From: Janthinobacterium tructae
GTDB taxonomy: Bacteria; Pseudomonadota; Gammaproteobacteria; Burkholderiales; Burkholderiaceae_D
NCBI RefSeq assembly: GCF_006517255.1
Contig: NZ_CP041185.1
Span: 5,456,001-5,520,000 of the forward strand
Length of the DNA stretch: 64,000 bases
Reading direction: 5' to 3'
The notes beneath the pieces were generated by a model. It saw only the letters and a program-made list of their open reading frames with translations, had not been told where the DNA came from and ran no database searches. The translations under genes and the position numbers were made by a program. Shown piece after piece: positions 16,559-24,876 of the stretch (within the stretch, counting starts at the first letter, position 1; every line of letters starts with the position of its first letter).

Positions 16559-17224
16559 TTATCCATTGATGAGGCCGGCGGCGATGTTGATCGACAGTCC
16601 CAGCACGACCAGGTTGAAGAAAAAGCTCAGCACGGATTGTCCCAGCACGATCTGCCGCATCAGGCGCGTCTGCACGCAGACGTCCGACGTTTGCACGGCC
16701 ACGGCGATGGTGAAGGCGAAATACAGAAAATCCCAGTAATCGGGGTTTTGCTCGTCGTCGGGAAACTTCAGGGGGCGCAGCGTGGGGTCTGCCTGGTAAT
16801 ACAGGTGGGCATAATGAAAGCAAAACAGGGTGCCGACGAGAAACCAGGAACCGACCAGGGTGAGGATCGTCAAGCCGTAGTGCAGCGCGCGTTCGTCCGG
16901 CGCCATGTCTTTCATCGAGGACAGTTGCGAGACGATGGCGACCAGGCTCATCACGGATGCGACGGACAGGGCCGACAGGACCGTGGTGGCCCGCTCATCC
17001 TGGCGCGCGGCCATCACCTTCACCTTGTGATGGTTGGCGCGCATCATCATCCAGGCCATCGTCGCCAGGTAGAACCAGACGGCGACATTCCACGCCGTCA
17101 GCAAACGCGTCATCTCTTGCCAGGAAGAGGGCAGCAGCAGGCCGGCCGCCACGCCGATGGCCGTGGCCATGCTCAGGTGGGGGCGGCTGCGGATGAAGCT
17201 GTGCAAGGGAAACGTGATTTTCAT
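16559..17224 (-). CDS. DUF1345 membrane protein
   Basis: The 221-residue protein has about five membrane helices and the family's typical regions: NVAVWFYLATMAWMMM in the first half, GSWFLVGTLFCFHYAHLYYQ in the middle, then DYWDFLYFAFTIAVAVQTSD and VLGQSVLSFFFNLVVLGLSI at the C-terminus. DUF1345 proteins are inner-membrane proteins of unknown function. The next gene upstream on this strand is an MFS transporter ending 38 bases earlier, so the two may share a transcript. Confidence 0.85.
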   Translation of the reverse strand: MKITFPLHSFIRSRPHLSMATAIGVAAGLLLPSSWQEMTRLLTAWNVAVWFYLATMAWMMMRANHHKVKVMAARQDERATTVLSALSVASVMSLVAIVSQLSSMKDMAPDERALHYGLTILTLVGSWFLVGTLFCFHYAHLYYQADPTLRPLKFPDDEQNPDYWDFLYFAFTIAVAVQTSDVCVQTRLMRQIVLGQSVLSFFFNLVVLGLSINIAAGLING

Positions 17225-17262
17225 GCTGCAAGTCAGTCAGTGGCAATAGCGCATCTTATAGC

Positions 17263-18534
17263 TTATGTGCCTGCCGCGGTGGCCGTCCTGGCGGCCGTTT
17301 CCTTTTCGTGGTGGGGAAAGCGGTCCATGCGCGACAGCACGGGGAACAGCACGGCCCACACGCCCGTCACGGCCAGGGTGGCGGCACCGCCGAAGAGCAC
17401 GGCGCGCACCAGGCCGAACCAGCCGGCCGTCAAGCCCGATTCGAATTCGCCCAGTTCGTTCGAGGCGCCGATGAAAACGGCATTCACGGCGCTGACCCGG
17501 CCGCGGATCTCGTCGGGCGTCTCGAACTGCACCAGCAGGTGGCGGATGTAGACGCTGACCATGTCGCCGGCACCCATCAGGAACAGCGCCGCCAGCGCCA
17601 GCGGGAAATAGCTGGTGCTGCCCAGCACCAGGGTGCCCAGGCCGAAGACGGCCACGCCGCCGAACATCCACGCGCCCACGCGGCGCGTGATGGGGAAGAT
17701 GGCCAGCACGATCGAGCACAGGGCGGCGCCGGCGCCTGGTGCCGTGCGCAGCAGGCCCAGGCCGACGGGGCCGATATGCAGCACGTCATGCGCGAGCGCC
17801 GGCAGCAGGGCCGTAGCGCCGCCGAACAGCACGGCAAACAGGTCGAGCGAAATGGCGCCCAGCACGATGGGTTTCGACCAGACGAAGCGCAAGCCTTCGA
17901 GCAAGGTATGCCAGCTGACGGGTTCGCGTTTCACCACTTGCGGCGCCGGCGTGGTGGCGCGCATCAGCAGCACGGACAGCACCAGCAAAGCCGAAGAGAT
18001 CAAATACACCACCTTGGGGCCGAAGTAATACAGCAGGCCGCCCAGCGTAGGCCCCAGGATGATGGCGACGTGCGAGCTCGACGAGCTGAGCGCGACGGCG
18101 CGGCTGAAGTGTTGCGTGGGCACCATGTTGACCAGCACGGCTTGCGTGGCCGGCATCATGAAGGCGCGCGCGCTGCCGAACAGCACCAGCACGGCAAACA
18201 CGGGCCAGACGATGGAAATATTGCTTAACGTAAACGCCAGCAAGGCCAGCGCGCAAGCGAGCTGCGCCGCCAGGCACCAGGCGATGATGTTGCGGCGGTT
18301 GTAGCGGTCGGCTACGTGGCCGGCCGGCAAGATCAGCACGAGGAAGGGCGCGAACTGCGCTAGGCCGATCAGGCCCAGATCGAACAGGCTGCCCGTGATC
18401 TGGTACACCTGCCAGCCGATGGCCACGCTTTGCATCTGCACGGCCAGCGTGCCCAGCACGCGGGCGGACAGGTAACAAGCGAAATTGCGGTGACGCAGGA
18501 TACTGAAGCCGTTGCCGGCGGACGCGAGGGACAT
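17263..18534 (-). CDS. MFS transporter, EntS-like branch
   Basis: The 423-residue protein has about 12 membrane segments. The N-terminus FRHxNF-like ILRHRNFACYLSARVLG, followed by MQSVAIGWQVYQITGSLFDL and LVLILPAGHVADRYNRRNII, is typical of the EntS/MFS_3 group, which exports siderophores and other small molecules. The cargo is unknown. I chose the ATG at 18534 because the family starts here; upstream residues in the open frame look random. It is 83 bases downstream of the ferredoxin-reductase gene on the same strand. Confidence 0.85.
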   Translation of the reverse strand: MSLASAGNGFSILRHRNFACYLSARVLGTLAVQMQSVAIGWQVYQITGSLFDLGLIGLAQFAPFLVLILPAGHVADRYNRRNIIAWCLAAQLACALALLAFTLSNISIVWPVFAVLVLFGSARAFMMPATQAVLVNMVPTQHFSRAVALSSSSSHVAIILGPTLGGLLYYFGPKVVYLISSALLVLSVLLMRATTPAPQVVKREPVSWHTLLEGLRFVWSKPIVLGAISLDLFAVLFGGATALLPALAHDVLHIGPVGLGLLRTAPGAGAALCSIVLAIFPITRRVGAWMFGGVAVFGLGTLVLGSTSYFPLALAALFLMGAGDMVSVYIRHLLVQFETPDEIRGRVSAVNAVFIGASNELGEFESGLTAGWFGLVRAVLFGGAATLAVTGVWAVLFPVLSRMDRFPHHEKETAARTATAAGT

Positions 18535-18617
18535 GAAATTTCCGGGAAGCAGCGGGGTAGAGCGGTGGTGGTAGCGGGCGCCGCACCAGCCGCGCCCCGC
18601 TGTCTGGAAGGTAACGC

Positions 18618-19643
18618 TTACTTGGCCAGGTCGGCTTCGGTGGTGAAGGCGTCCGCGTAGAACTCGTCGGCTGGAAGTTGACACAATTGCACGAAATCGC
18701 GGTTGGCCGACTCGACGACGATCGGTGCGCCGCAGGCATACACCTGATACGCGGACATGTCGGGCAGGTCGGTCATGACGGCCTGGTGCACGAAGCCCGT
18801 GCGGCCGCTCCAGGCGTCTTCCGGCAGCGCTTCCGAGACGACGGGCACATAGGTGAACTGCGGCAAGTCGGCGGCCCACTGGCGGCACAGCGCATCCATG
18901 TACAGGTCGTGCGGACGGCGTGCGCCCCAGTACAGGGTGATCGGGCGCGGCGATTGCTCGTTGATCATGTGCTCGACGATGGCTTTCAAGGGGGCAAAGC
19001 CCGTGCCCGAGGCCAGCAGCACGACGGGCTTGTCGGAGTCTTCGCGCAGGAAGAAGGTGCCCATCGGGCCTTCGAAGCGCAGGATGTCGCGCTCTTTCAT
19101 GTTGCCAAATACCTGATCGGTGAACAGCCCGCCCGGCATGTGGCGGATGTGCAGGCTCACGGGGCCGCCGTCGACGGGCGCGCTGGCCATGCTGTAGCTG
19201 CGGCGTTTGTTATCGCGCAGCATGATTTCGATATACTGTCCGGCGCGGTAGTGCAGGCGCTCGCTGGCCGGCAACTGCAGGGTCAGCACGACGACATCGG
19301 GCGCGACTTTTTCGATGGTGGTTACGCGCGACGGCATTTTCTTGATCGGGTAGTCGCTGCTGCCCGCCACTTCGCGCGCCTGCACCACCAGGTCGCCCTG
19401 CGGCACGGCGCAGCACAGCAGCGAGTAGCCGGCGGCCGCTTCATCTTCCGTCAGGGAGCGTGCCTGGTATGGCTTATGCTGTACATTGCCGGACACGATC
19501 TTGCCCTTGCAGGAGCTGCAGGCGCCGCTTTTGCAGCTATACGGCAAGCCCACGCCGGCGCGGATCGCCGCCGACAGGACGGTTTCGTCCGCTTCACAGC
19601 TGAATTGGTGGCCGCTGGGCTGAACAGTAATTTGAAAAGTCAT
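18618..19643 (-). CDS. 2Fe-2S/FAD oxidoreductase (CDP-6-deoxy-glucoseen-reductase-like)
   Basis: The 341-residue protein has three parts: a plant-type 2Fe-2S ferredoxin domain with C37, C42, C45 (SCKSGACSSCKG) and C77 or C78; an FAD domain with RRSYSMAS; and an NAD(P)H domain with GTGFAPLKA and a C-terminal YACGAP. It moves electrons from NAD(P)H through FAD to the iron-sulfur centre. Betaproteobacterial homologues are commonly named CDP-6-deoxy-delta-3,4-glucoseen reductase, but without sugar genes nearby the true partner is unknown. Its start lies 12 bases from the divergent epimerase-like gene. Confidence 0.9.
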   Translation of the reverse strand: MTFQITVQPSGHQFSCEADETVLSAAIRAGVGLPYSCKSGACSSCKGKIVSGNVQHKPYQARSLTEDEAAAGYSLLCCAVPQGDLVVQAREVAGSSDYPIKKMPSRVTTIEKVAPDVVVLTLQLPASERLHYRAGQYIEIMLRDNKRRSYSMASAPVDGGPVSLHIRHMPGGLFTDQVFGNMKERDILRFEGPMGTFFLREDSDKPVVLLASGTGFAPLKAIVEHMINEQSPRPITLYWGARRPHDLYMDALCRQWAADLPQFTYVPVVSEALPEDAWSGRTGFVHQAVMTDLPDMSAYQVYACGAPIVVESANRDFVQLCQLPADEFYADAFTTEADLAK

Positions 19644-19655
19644 ACAATCCTTGAG

Positions 19656-20573
19656 ATGAAAAATATGTTAATGCACTCTTTGCGCAAGCCGGTGGGCTTG
19701 CCGCGCCTGCTGATCCTGGGCTGCGGCGACGTCGGCCTGCGTCTGCTGCCCCTGCTGCGCGCGCGCTTTCGTGTCTTTGCCGTCACCAGCCAGCCGGCGC
19801 GTTGCGCGCAGCTGCGGGCAGCCGGCGCCGTGCCCATCGTGGCCAACCTCGACGACCGCGCCAGCCTGAAACGGCTGGCGGGACTGGCGCCGACGATCGT
19901 GCACCTGGCGCCGCCCCTGTCGTCGGGCTTGCTGGACCGGCGCACGCGCAATCTGGCCGCCATTTTACCCGAGCATGCACGCCTGGTGTATGTGAGTACC
20001 AGCGGCGTGTATGGCGATTGCGCCGGCGCCTGGGTCGATGAGACGCGCCCGACGGCGCCGGGCAATGCGCGCGCGAAGCGGCGCGTGGATGCGGAGCAGG
20101 TTTTGCGTGCCTGGGGCGCGCGCCGCGGCGCCAGCGTGGCCATCCTGCGCGTGCCCGGCATTTATGCGTCCGACCGCCTGCCCCTGAAGCGCCTGCGCGA
20201 AGGTACGCCGGCCCTGGCTGCGGGCGACGATGTGTACACCAACCATATCCATGCCGATGATTTGGCGCGCATCATCGAACGGGCCTTGTGGCGCGGCAAA
20301 CCGGGACGCGTGTATCACGCCAGCGATGACAGCGAACTCAAGATGGCGGAATATTTCGATGCCGTGGCCGATACGTTTGGCCTGCCGCGCCCGCCGCGCC
20401 TGCCACGTGCCGAGCTGCGGCAAGTGGTCACGCCGATGTTGCTGTCGTTCATGTCCGAATCGCGCCGCCTGCACAATACGCGCCTGAAGCGCGAGCTGGG
20501 CGTGCGCCTGCGCTACGCGCGCGTGGCCGATGCCTTGCAGTCGCTGTCTGCCGATACGGCCGGCATCGGGTAA
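19656..20573 (+). CDS. NAD-dependent epimerase/dehydratase-like (extended SDR) protein
   Basis: The 305-residue protein has a Rossmann nucleotide motif (LILGCGDVGLRLL), the catalytic-region LVYVSTSGVYG, and DVYTNHIHADDLARII, as in YeeZ-like extended SDRs. The canonical YxxxK is not obvious: the position after VSTSGVYG reads AGAWVDETRPTAPGNARAKR, so catalysis may be altered. The start is uncertain: ATG codons at 19656, 19665 and 19671 are all in frame and none has a good ribosome binding site. The gene is divergent from the reductase at 19643. Confidence 0.75.
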   Translation: MKNMLMHSLRKPVGLPRLLILGCGDVGLRLLPLLRARFRVFAVTSQPARCAQLRAAGAVPIVANLDDRASLKRLAGLAPTIVHLAPPLSSGLLDRRTRNLAAILPEHARLVYVSTSGVYGDCAGAWVDETRPTAPGNARAKRRVDAEQVLRAWGARRGASVAILRVPGIYASDRLPLKRLREGTPALAAGDDVYTNHIHADDLARIIERALWRGKPGRVYHASDDSELKMAEYFDAVADTFGLPRPPRLPRAELRQVVTPMLLSFMSESRRLHNTRLKRELGVRLRYARVADALQSLSADTAGIG

Positions 20574-20586
20574 AATGGCCGGTTAT

Positions 20587-20635
20587 CTGCGCACTTTGCC
20601 GGACCGGTGCGCAGCGCGCCGTTGCGGCGGCGCGC
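20587..20635 (+). promoter_or_regulatory. Two adjacent hairpins in the leader of a small gene
   Basis: CTGCGCAC/GTGCGCAG (20587-20614) is followed directly by GCGCGCCG/CGGCGCGC (20614-20635). Both are perfect 8-bp stems, without a T run, ending 10 bases before the AAGGA site of the gene at 20657. They could act as a 5' stabiliser, a processing site or a protein-binding leader. Confidence 0.4.
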
Positions 20636-20656
20636 CATTCACTTAAGGACTACAGC

Positions 20657-20917
20657 ATGACCACCCTCACTTACGAAGAATACCTGGACGAGGTCACCAC
20701 CGTCCTGACGGAACTGTATGACCTCGACGACGACGCCGCCATCAAGCTGGTCGTGGCGGCGCAGGATGCCGAATTTTTTGTTCCGCACGATACGCATGAG
20801 GAAATGCGTACCGCCGAGCAAGCCAAGAAAGATGCAGTCACGCTGTTCGAGCGCAAGCAGAATCGCCAGCAAACGCAGGAAAAACAGCAACAGCGCGTGC
20901 GCCAGCAAAAGAAATAA
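20657..20917 (+). CDS. Small acidic-to-basic hypothetical protein
   Basis: This encodes 86 residues. The first two thirds are acidic (TELYDLDDDAAIKLVVAAQD), the last third is Gln/Lys/Arg-rich and probably an extended helix or coiled coil (RKQNRQQTQEKQQQRVRQQK). AAGGA lies eight bases before the ATG and two hairpins precede it. I do not recognise a domain. Base composition is similar to its neighbours, and the ordered codon use suggests a real gene. Confidence 0.65.
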   Translation: MTTLTYEEYLDEVTTVLTELYDLDDDAAIKLVVAAQDAEFFVPHDTHEEMRTAEQAKKDAVTLFERKQNRQQTQEKQQQRVRQQKK

Positions 20918-21123
20918 GAGCCAGCTATTGGCCGCCAGGCCGCTGGAGCATGGCGCAGTGCGGGCTTCGGCGCAACACCGGGGCCTTGCCATTTGATGCA
21001 ACGCAAACGCATCATGGCGCGCTGGCGATATGGTGAGCAATGTCGTCACGCGTCCTGGCTAGTTGTGGCGGGCTCGGCATCTACAATTAGCGCGACGCAG
21101 TTTCCCGTCAGCAGGAGCGATCC

Positions 21124-21393
21124 ATGCGAGCTACGAGTCACCCCAGCAAGGAACAGGTGCGTGCCTATATGCGGCGTCGCGAACGTGCGCTGCAGCCGCC
21201 ACCGCCGCCCGATGAAATTCGCCGGCAACTGGCCTGGTGCCGCGTGGGCGCCTTCCCCGGCACCTGCCTTCCGGCCACCCCGGCCGGCCTGGTCGCGCAA
21301 GGCTGGCATTTATCCGCCGATATGGCCCGCCTGGGCACCCTCATGGCCATAGTCTGGCTGATGCACGGCGGTGTTGCTCATCGTAAAAATTGA
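21124..21393 (+). CDS. Small hypothetical protein with C-terminal hydrophobic segment
   Basis: This encodes 89 residues: a basic N-terminus (KEQVRAYMRRRERALQ), a proline run, and a moderately hydrophobic C-terminal stretch (ARLGTLMAIVWLMHGGV) that may be one membrane helix. CAGGAGC sits seven bases before the ATG. No family is recognised. The preceding 206 bases (20918-21123) and the start of the following gap show nothing else convincing. Confidence 0.5.
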   Translation: MRATSHPSKEQVRAYMRRRERALQPPPPPDEIRRQLAWCRVGAFPGTCLPATPAGLVAQGWHLSADMARLGTLMAIVWLMHGGVAHRKN

Positions 21394-21489
21394 TGACGTG
21401 CAGCAAATTTTCCCGATTTGAGTTATCCTCTAGCACATTCCAAGTGCGTCAATTCTCTTCAATTATCACAATTTTGCTTTAAGTTACGC

Positions 21490-21558
21490 AAAAATCAACA
21501 ATAGCGTGTATTATATTGTTTGTGGCCTAAAAGCCGCATAAGTGATGGCGCTTTTTAG
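21490..21558 (+). promoter_or_regulatory. AT-rich promoter region and hairpin with T run before the HTH gene
   Basis: The 242-base gap 21394-21635 is unusually AT-rich. TGTATTATATTG (about 21506-21517) is -10-like. CTAAAAGC (21527-21534) pairs with GCTTTTTAG (21550-21558, one bulge), and contains five T, so it resembles a small intrinsic terminator lying between promoter and gene. A leader attenuator or a horizontally acquired stretch are both possible. Confidence 0.35.
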
Positions 21559-21635
21559 TGTGTTTACCCTGAATTATTGCAGAAGAGACATTCGGTTTCT
21601 TTTTGCCTTAATACAACAAGTACGGATTTTCGATC

Positions 21636-21875
21636 ATGTCTCTCAAACAAATTACCTCTTTGCCTACCTACAACCCGAATCGCGTCCTCGATGCAATCAT
21701 CGACAAGCTGCAGCTGAAAAACGATGCCGCCCTGTCGCGAGCGTTGGAAGTGGCGCCACCGGTCATCAGCAAGATTCGTCATAACACCTTGCCGATCGGC
21801 GCCACGATCCTCATCCGCATGCATGAAATCAGCGATTTCAGCATTCGTGAACTGCGCGAGTTGATGGCTGCCTAA
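21636..21875 (+). CDS. Small helix-turn-helix-like protein
   Basis: The 79-residue protein is a single compact domain. NDAALSRALEVAPPVISKIR reads like the HTH of Cro/CI-type proteins: an alternating Ala/Leu helix, turn, then a helix with Ser/Lys/Arg. It is followed by ATILIRMHEISDFSIRELRE. It probably binds DNA as a dimer in the cytoplasm. No prophage genes are nearby, and the AT-rich leader contrasts with the GC-rich surroundings. The target is unknown; self-regulation through its leader would be typical. Confidence 0.6.
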   Translation: MSLKQITSLPTYNPNRVLDAIIDKLQLKNDAALSRALEVAPPVISKIRHNTLPIGATILIRMHEISDFSIRELRELMAA

Positions 21876-21922
21876 GAGCGCCTGACAGACGGCAAACTGA
21901 GAGGTGCCGTCTGGGTAAGTCA

Positions 21923-21956
21923 GGCTTGCCGCGTGCGGCAGCCACATCTGTTTTTT
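21923..21956 (+). terminator. Hairpins and T run after the HTH gene
   Basis: GGCTTGCCGC pairs with GCGGCAGCC (21923-21943, one bulged base) and six T follow at 21951-21956. A perfect 9-bp hairpin CAGACGGCA/TGCCGTCTG (21886-21913) lies just before. The T run ends directly against the stop of the convergent gene. Confidence 0.5.
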
Positions 21957-22643
21957 CTATTGCGGGTCGCGGTTCAGCACCGGACGATCGACATAGAAAC
22001 GCCCCATTTCCAGGCCGCTCGAAGACGACTTGAGCAGCGCTGCTGCCAAGGTGGCGGGTGCGCTGGAAAATGCCGTGCTGGCTGTCCCCGTCGCGCGCCC
22101 TGAATACGCGGTCGCCTGCACCGCCGCGCTGGAAAACGCCGTTTGCACGGCCCGGCCCGAGTATGCCGTCGCCTGTACCGCACGCCCTGAATACGCGGCC
22201 TGCACGGCCCGTCCCGAATACGCCGCCTGTACGGCGCGCCCCGAATACGCCGTTTCTGCGCGGATATAATCTTCCCCGAACGTTTGCTCATACAGCTGCT
22301 TCATGCGCTCGCCCACGTGCCGGTGCGCTGCTTCGTCGTCTTCGCCGCGCAGGCCGATGTACGGAAAGTGATGCAGGAAGTAGCCGAACACCTGTTCGCA
22401 GTCCGCCGCATATTTCAGGGTGTCGAGGATGTGGTAGTGCCAGAAGGTATCGACATCCATCAGCGGCGCCGTTTCTTCTTCCGGAAACTGTTTCATCAGG
22501 ATCAGAAAGCGCCGGTACTCGAACTCCACCGCATTGGCCTTCTCCAGGCTCCATCCTTCGCCTGACTCCCGATGCATCAGCTTGACTTTGATCGCGTCCA
22601 AATTCAAATCGGCAATTGCCTTGAAACTGTCGTTCGTATCCAT
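21957..22643 (-). CDS. GRDP-like domain protein with tandem AYSGRAVQA repeats
   Basis: The 228-residue protein has two parts. Residues 1-130 resemble the glycine-rich-domain-protein family seen in plants and bacteria (DUF1399-like): MDVDTFWHYHILDTLKYA with D65, W68, H69, H71, then DCEQVFGYFLHHFPYIGLRG. Residues 132-199 are tandem repeats of AYSGRAVQA and variants (AFSSAAVQAT, AYSGRATGT). No signal peptide or membrane helix is seen. It is convergent with the HTH gene and lies 187 bases after a CHASE histidine kinase gene. I chose the ATG at 22643 because the domain starts here. Function is unknown; the tail could be a binding scaffold or a repeated modification substrate. Confidence 0.7.
   Translation of the reverse strand: MDTNDSFKAIADLNLDAIKVKLMHRESGEGWSLEKANAVEFEYRRFLILMKQFPEEETAPLMDVDTFWHYHILDTLKYAADCEQVFGYFLHHFPYIGLRGEDDEAAHRHVGERMKQLYEQTFGEDYIRAETAYSGRAVQAAYSGRAVQAAYSGRAVQATAYSGRAVQTAFSSAAVQATAYSGRATGTASTAFSSAPATLAAALLKSSSSGLEMGRFYVDRPVLNRDPQ
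22047..22250 (-). repeat. Coding tandem repeat, 27-30 bp period
   Basis: About seven units encode AYSGRAVQA or variants. The first three encode identical nine-residue units but differ at several third codon positions, so the repeats are old and kept at protein level. It is not a direct DNA repeat of the CRISPR kind. Confidence 0.8.
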
Positions 22644-22830
22644 GAATGTCCTTGTGGTAAAGAGCGTTGTGGGAAATACAGTGCAACAAGGGAGAGCGGC
22701 GGGGCGTACTCCTGGTAAATGGTCGAGGAATGCCTGGCCCATGGCGGGCTGGCGCTGAGTTGTTCTACATCAATATTGCATCTAATTACAAAATACGCAA
22801 GCGGAGCTTGTTTCATGCGGGACATGGCTG

Positions 22831-24687
22831 TCAGGCGCTGGCTCGGCCATTCTCCTGGTAGGGAAACGCCGTGGCGTCCGCGCCCAGCGGCACGCTGACA
22901 TGCACGCTCATGCCTGCGCCGGGGCTGCTTTCGATGTAGAAAGTGCCACCCAGTAACTTGATGCGCTCCTCGATGCCCACCAGACCAAACGAGCCCAGCT
23001 TGTTGCGTCCGTCGATGGCCGCGCCCACGCCATTGTCGCTGACGCTCATCGATACGGTGTCGCGGCACTTTTCCAGCTTGACTTGCACGCGGCTGGCATT
23101 CGCATGCTGGGAAATATTGCTCAGCGATTCCTGCAGGATGCGGAACAGGGCCGTGGCGCATTGATCGCTGAGGCAAATGTCGTCATGGCTTTCGCTCACT
23201 TCGCAGGCGATGCCCGTGCGCTGGCGAAATTGCGCCACCTGCCATTCGACGGCCGCATTCACGCCCAGGTCCAGCACGGTGGGACGCAAGTCGTTGATGA
23301 TCTGCCGCACGCTTTTAATCGTGGCGTCGATCTGTTCCAGGGTCGAGCGGGCGCGGGCGTTCAGGCGCGGGTGGCGGCGCTGCGTGCGCGAGGCGAGCAT
23401 GTCGGCGTCGATGCGCAAGACCAGCAGGTTCTGTCCCAGGTCGTCGTGGATTTCGCGCGCGATGCGCTTGCGCTCCTCTTCCTTGATCCGGTCGGCGTGG
23501 GCTGCCAGGCGGCGCAGTTTCTGGTGCGACAGTTGCAGGCGAATCTGGCTGGCGCGCAATTCCTCCGTCATGCCCGTCGCCATCTGGATGGCGCGCCGGC
23601 GCGACGACGCCAGGGCATGAAACAGCATGTACAGCAGCATGGTGCTGGCAAAGCCGGTCAGCAGGGCCAGCCACGGCAGGAAGGCGTCGAAGCGCGTGTA
23701 CAGGTCGCTCTTGCGCACGCTGAACAGCGCTTGCCAGACGCGGCCATTGTGTTCGATCAGCATCGTGCTGCTCAGGTAACGGCCCGAGTTGCCGGGCAGC
23801 CACCATGGCGCATGCATGCCCGCCGTCGTGCTGTCGAAGATGGGGCGCATGTCGTGCGGCAAGTCCAGCGGCTCGCGCGCCTGCGGGCCGATATCGAACA
23901 GGGTCAGGCGGACATTGCGTACCGGCATGTCGGCCAGTGCGCTGCGCATCATCGTCACCAGGTCGTAGCCGATGCCGACGGAACCCTGATAGGCCGTGCG
24001 CCTTTGCTCCACCGTGCCGGTCGGCATGCCGAAGCGGTACACGGGCAGGCGCATGGCCATGCCCGTCAGCTGCGGCCGGCCATCCATCGGCACGGGCACG
24101 CCGGAATTGCTGAGCTGCCCGGTATCGCGCGACTGTTCCAGCGCTTCGGCGATCAGGGGCCGCGAAGCGATGTCATAGCCATACTTTTCCGGCGCGCTGG
24201 CGATCGGCTCGATGTACATCAGTACGGAATAACGGGGGCGCGGGGCGGGCGGATGGATGGCAAACGCCGGATAGTCGTCGCGCCCGGGCGGATAGTCGCG
24301 CTGCATGGCCGTTTCGAAGGTGGCGCGCTGCGACTCGTCGAGTTCCTGGCTGTAATTGAGATTCATCACGCCCGGGTAGTTCTGTTGCAAGGCGATGTTC
24401 GCCACGTAGCGGTGGAATTGCTCGCGGCTCACATGTTCGTTGGCGCGGAACAGGCTGGCCGTGCCGCGCAGCAAGTTGGTATACGACTTGAGGCGTGATG
24501 CGATGTTTTTCTGGGTATTGCGCGACAGATTGTTGAATAGCTCGCTGGCATCGTTTTCGATCGACAGCGAGGCGGCCATGTAGAACAGCAGGCCCACCAT
24601 CAGCGACATCACGACGCCGAGCAGCCAGAGCGGTTTTTTTTCAGCAGATAAGTGTTTGCCGGCAGTAGTAGACATCGCCATCCGCAT
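22831..24687 (-). CDS. CHASE-domain sensor histidine kinase (NarL-type, HisKA_3)
   Basis: The 618-residue inner-membrane protein has an N-terminal membrane helix (LWLLGVVMSLMVGLLFYMAA), a periplasmic CHASE-type sensor (about 60-310: YPGVMNLNYSQELDESQR, PRYSVLMYIEPIASAPEKY), a second helix (FLPWLALLTGFASTMLLYML), then the HisKA_3 box REIHDDLGQNLLVLRIDADM with H414 and a C-terminal ATPase domain (SDNGVGAAIDGRNKLGSFGL). It would phosphorylate a NarL/FixJ-type response regulator, but none is adjacent, so its partner is elsewhere. Several start codons (24687, 24681, 24675) are in frame and none has a good ribosome binding site. Confidence 0.9.
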   Translation of the reverse strand: MRMAMSTTAGKHLSAEKKPLWLLGVVMSLMVGLLFYMAASLSIENDASELFNNLSRNTQKNIASRLKSYTNLLRGTASLFRANEHVSREQFHRYVANIALQQNYPGVMNLNYSQELDESQRATFETAMQRDYPPGRDDYPAFAIHPPAPRPRYSVLMYIEPIASAPEKYGYDIASRPLIAEALEQSRDTGQLSNSGVPVPMDGRPQLTGMAMRLPVYRFGMPTGTVEQRRTAYQGSVGIGYDLVTMMRSALADMPVRNVRLTLFDIGPQAREPLDLPHDMRPIFDSTTAGMHAPWWLPGNSGRYLSSTMLIEHNGRVWQALFSVRKSDLYTRFDAFLPWLALLTGFASTMLLYMLFHALASSRRRAIQMATGMTEELRASQIRLQLSHQKLRRLAAHADRIKEEERKRIAREIHDDLGQNLLVLRIDADMLASRTQRRHPRLNARARSTLEQIDATIKSVRQIINDLRPTVLDLGVNAAVEWQVAQFRQRTGIACEVSESHDDICLSDQCATALFRILQESLSNISQHANASRVQVKLEKCRDTVSMSVSDNGVGAAIDGRNKLGSFGLVGIEERIKLLGGTFYIESSPGAGMSVHVSVPLGADATAFPYQENGRASA

Positions 24688-24832
24688 CAGGAAGAGGAAT
24701 CGGGTGCCGCCTGTGTGCTGGAGGCTGTACCAAGTTGCACAAGCACTAACGACATTGTAAATTGCTCAATAGCTGCCTAATATACAAAATTATCGTGAAT
24801 ATAGTCAACAGGCAATATTTCTGTTGGGAACG

Positions 24833-24859
24833 AAAAAAAACCGCCGCAGCGGTTTTTTT
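24833..24859. terminator. Bidirectional terminator after glnS
   Basis: AAAAAAACCGC (24834-24844) pairs perfectly with GCGGTTTTTTT (24849-24859) around CGCA. It is 18 bases from the glnS stop. The remaining bases up to the histidine kinase start (24688-24832) are AT-rich with no gene. Confidence 0.85.
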
Positions 24860-24876
24860 GTGGATCGTGCGGCGCC

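Noticed and set aside
18678-19655. Upstream extension of the epimerase-like gene
   Set aside because: It is antisense to the ferredoxin reductase; the Rossmann motif begins just after 19671.
22047-22250. CRISPR-like array
   Set aside because: The 27-bp periodicity is in frame within a coding region and encodes a repeated peptide; there are no unique spacers and no cas genes.
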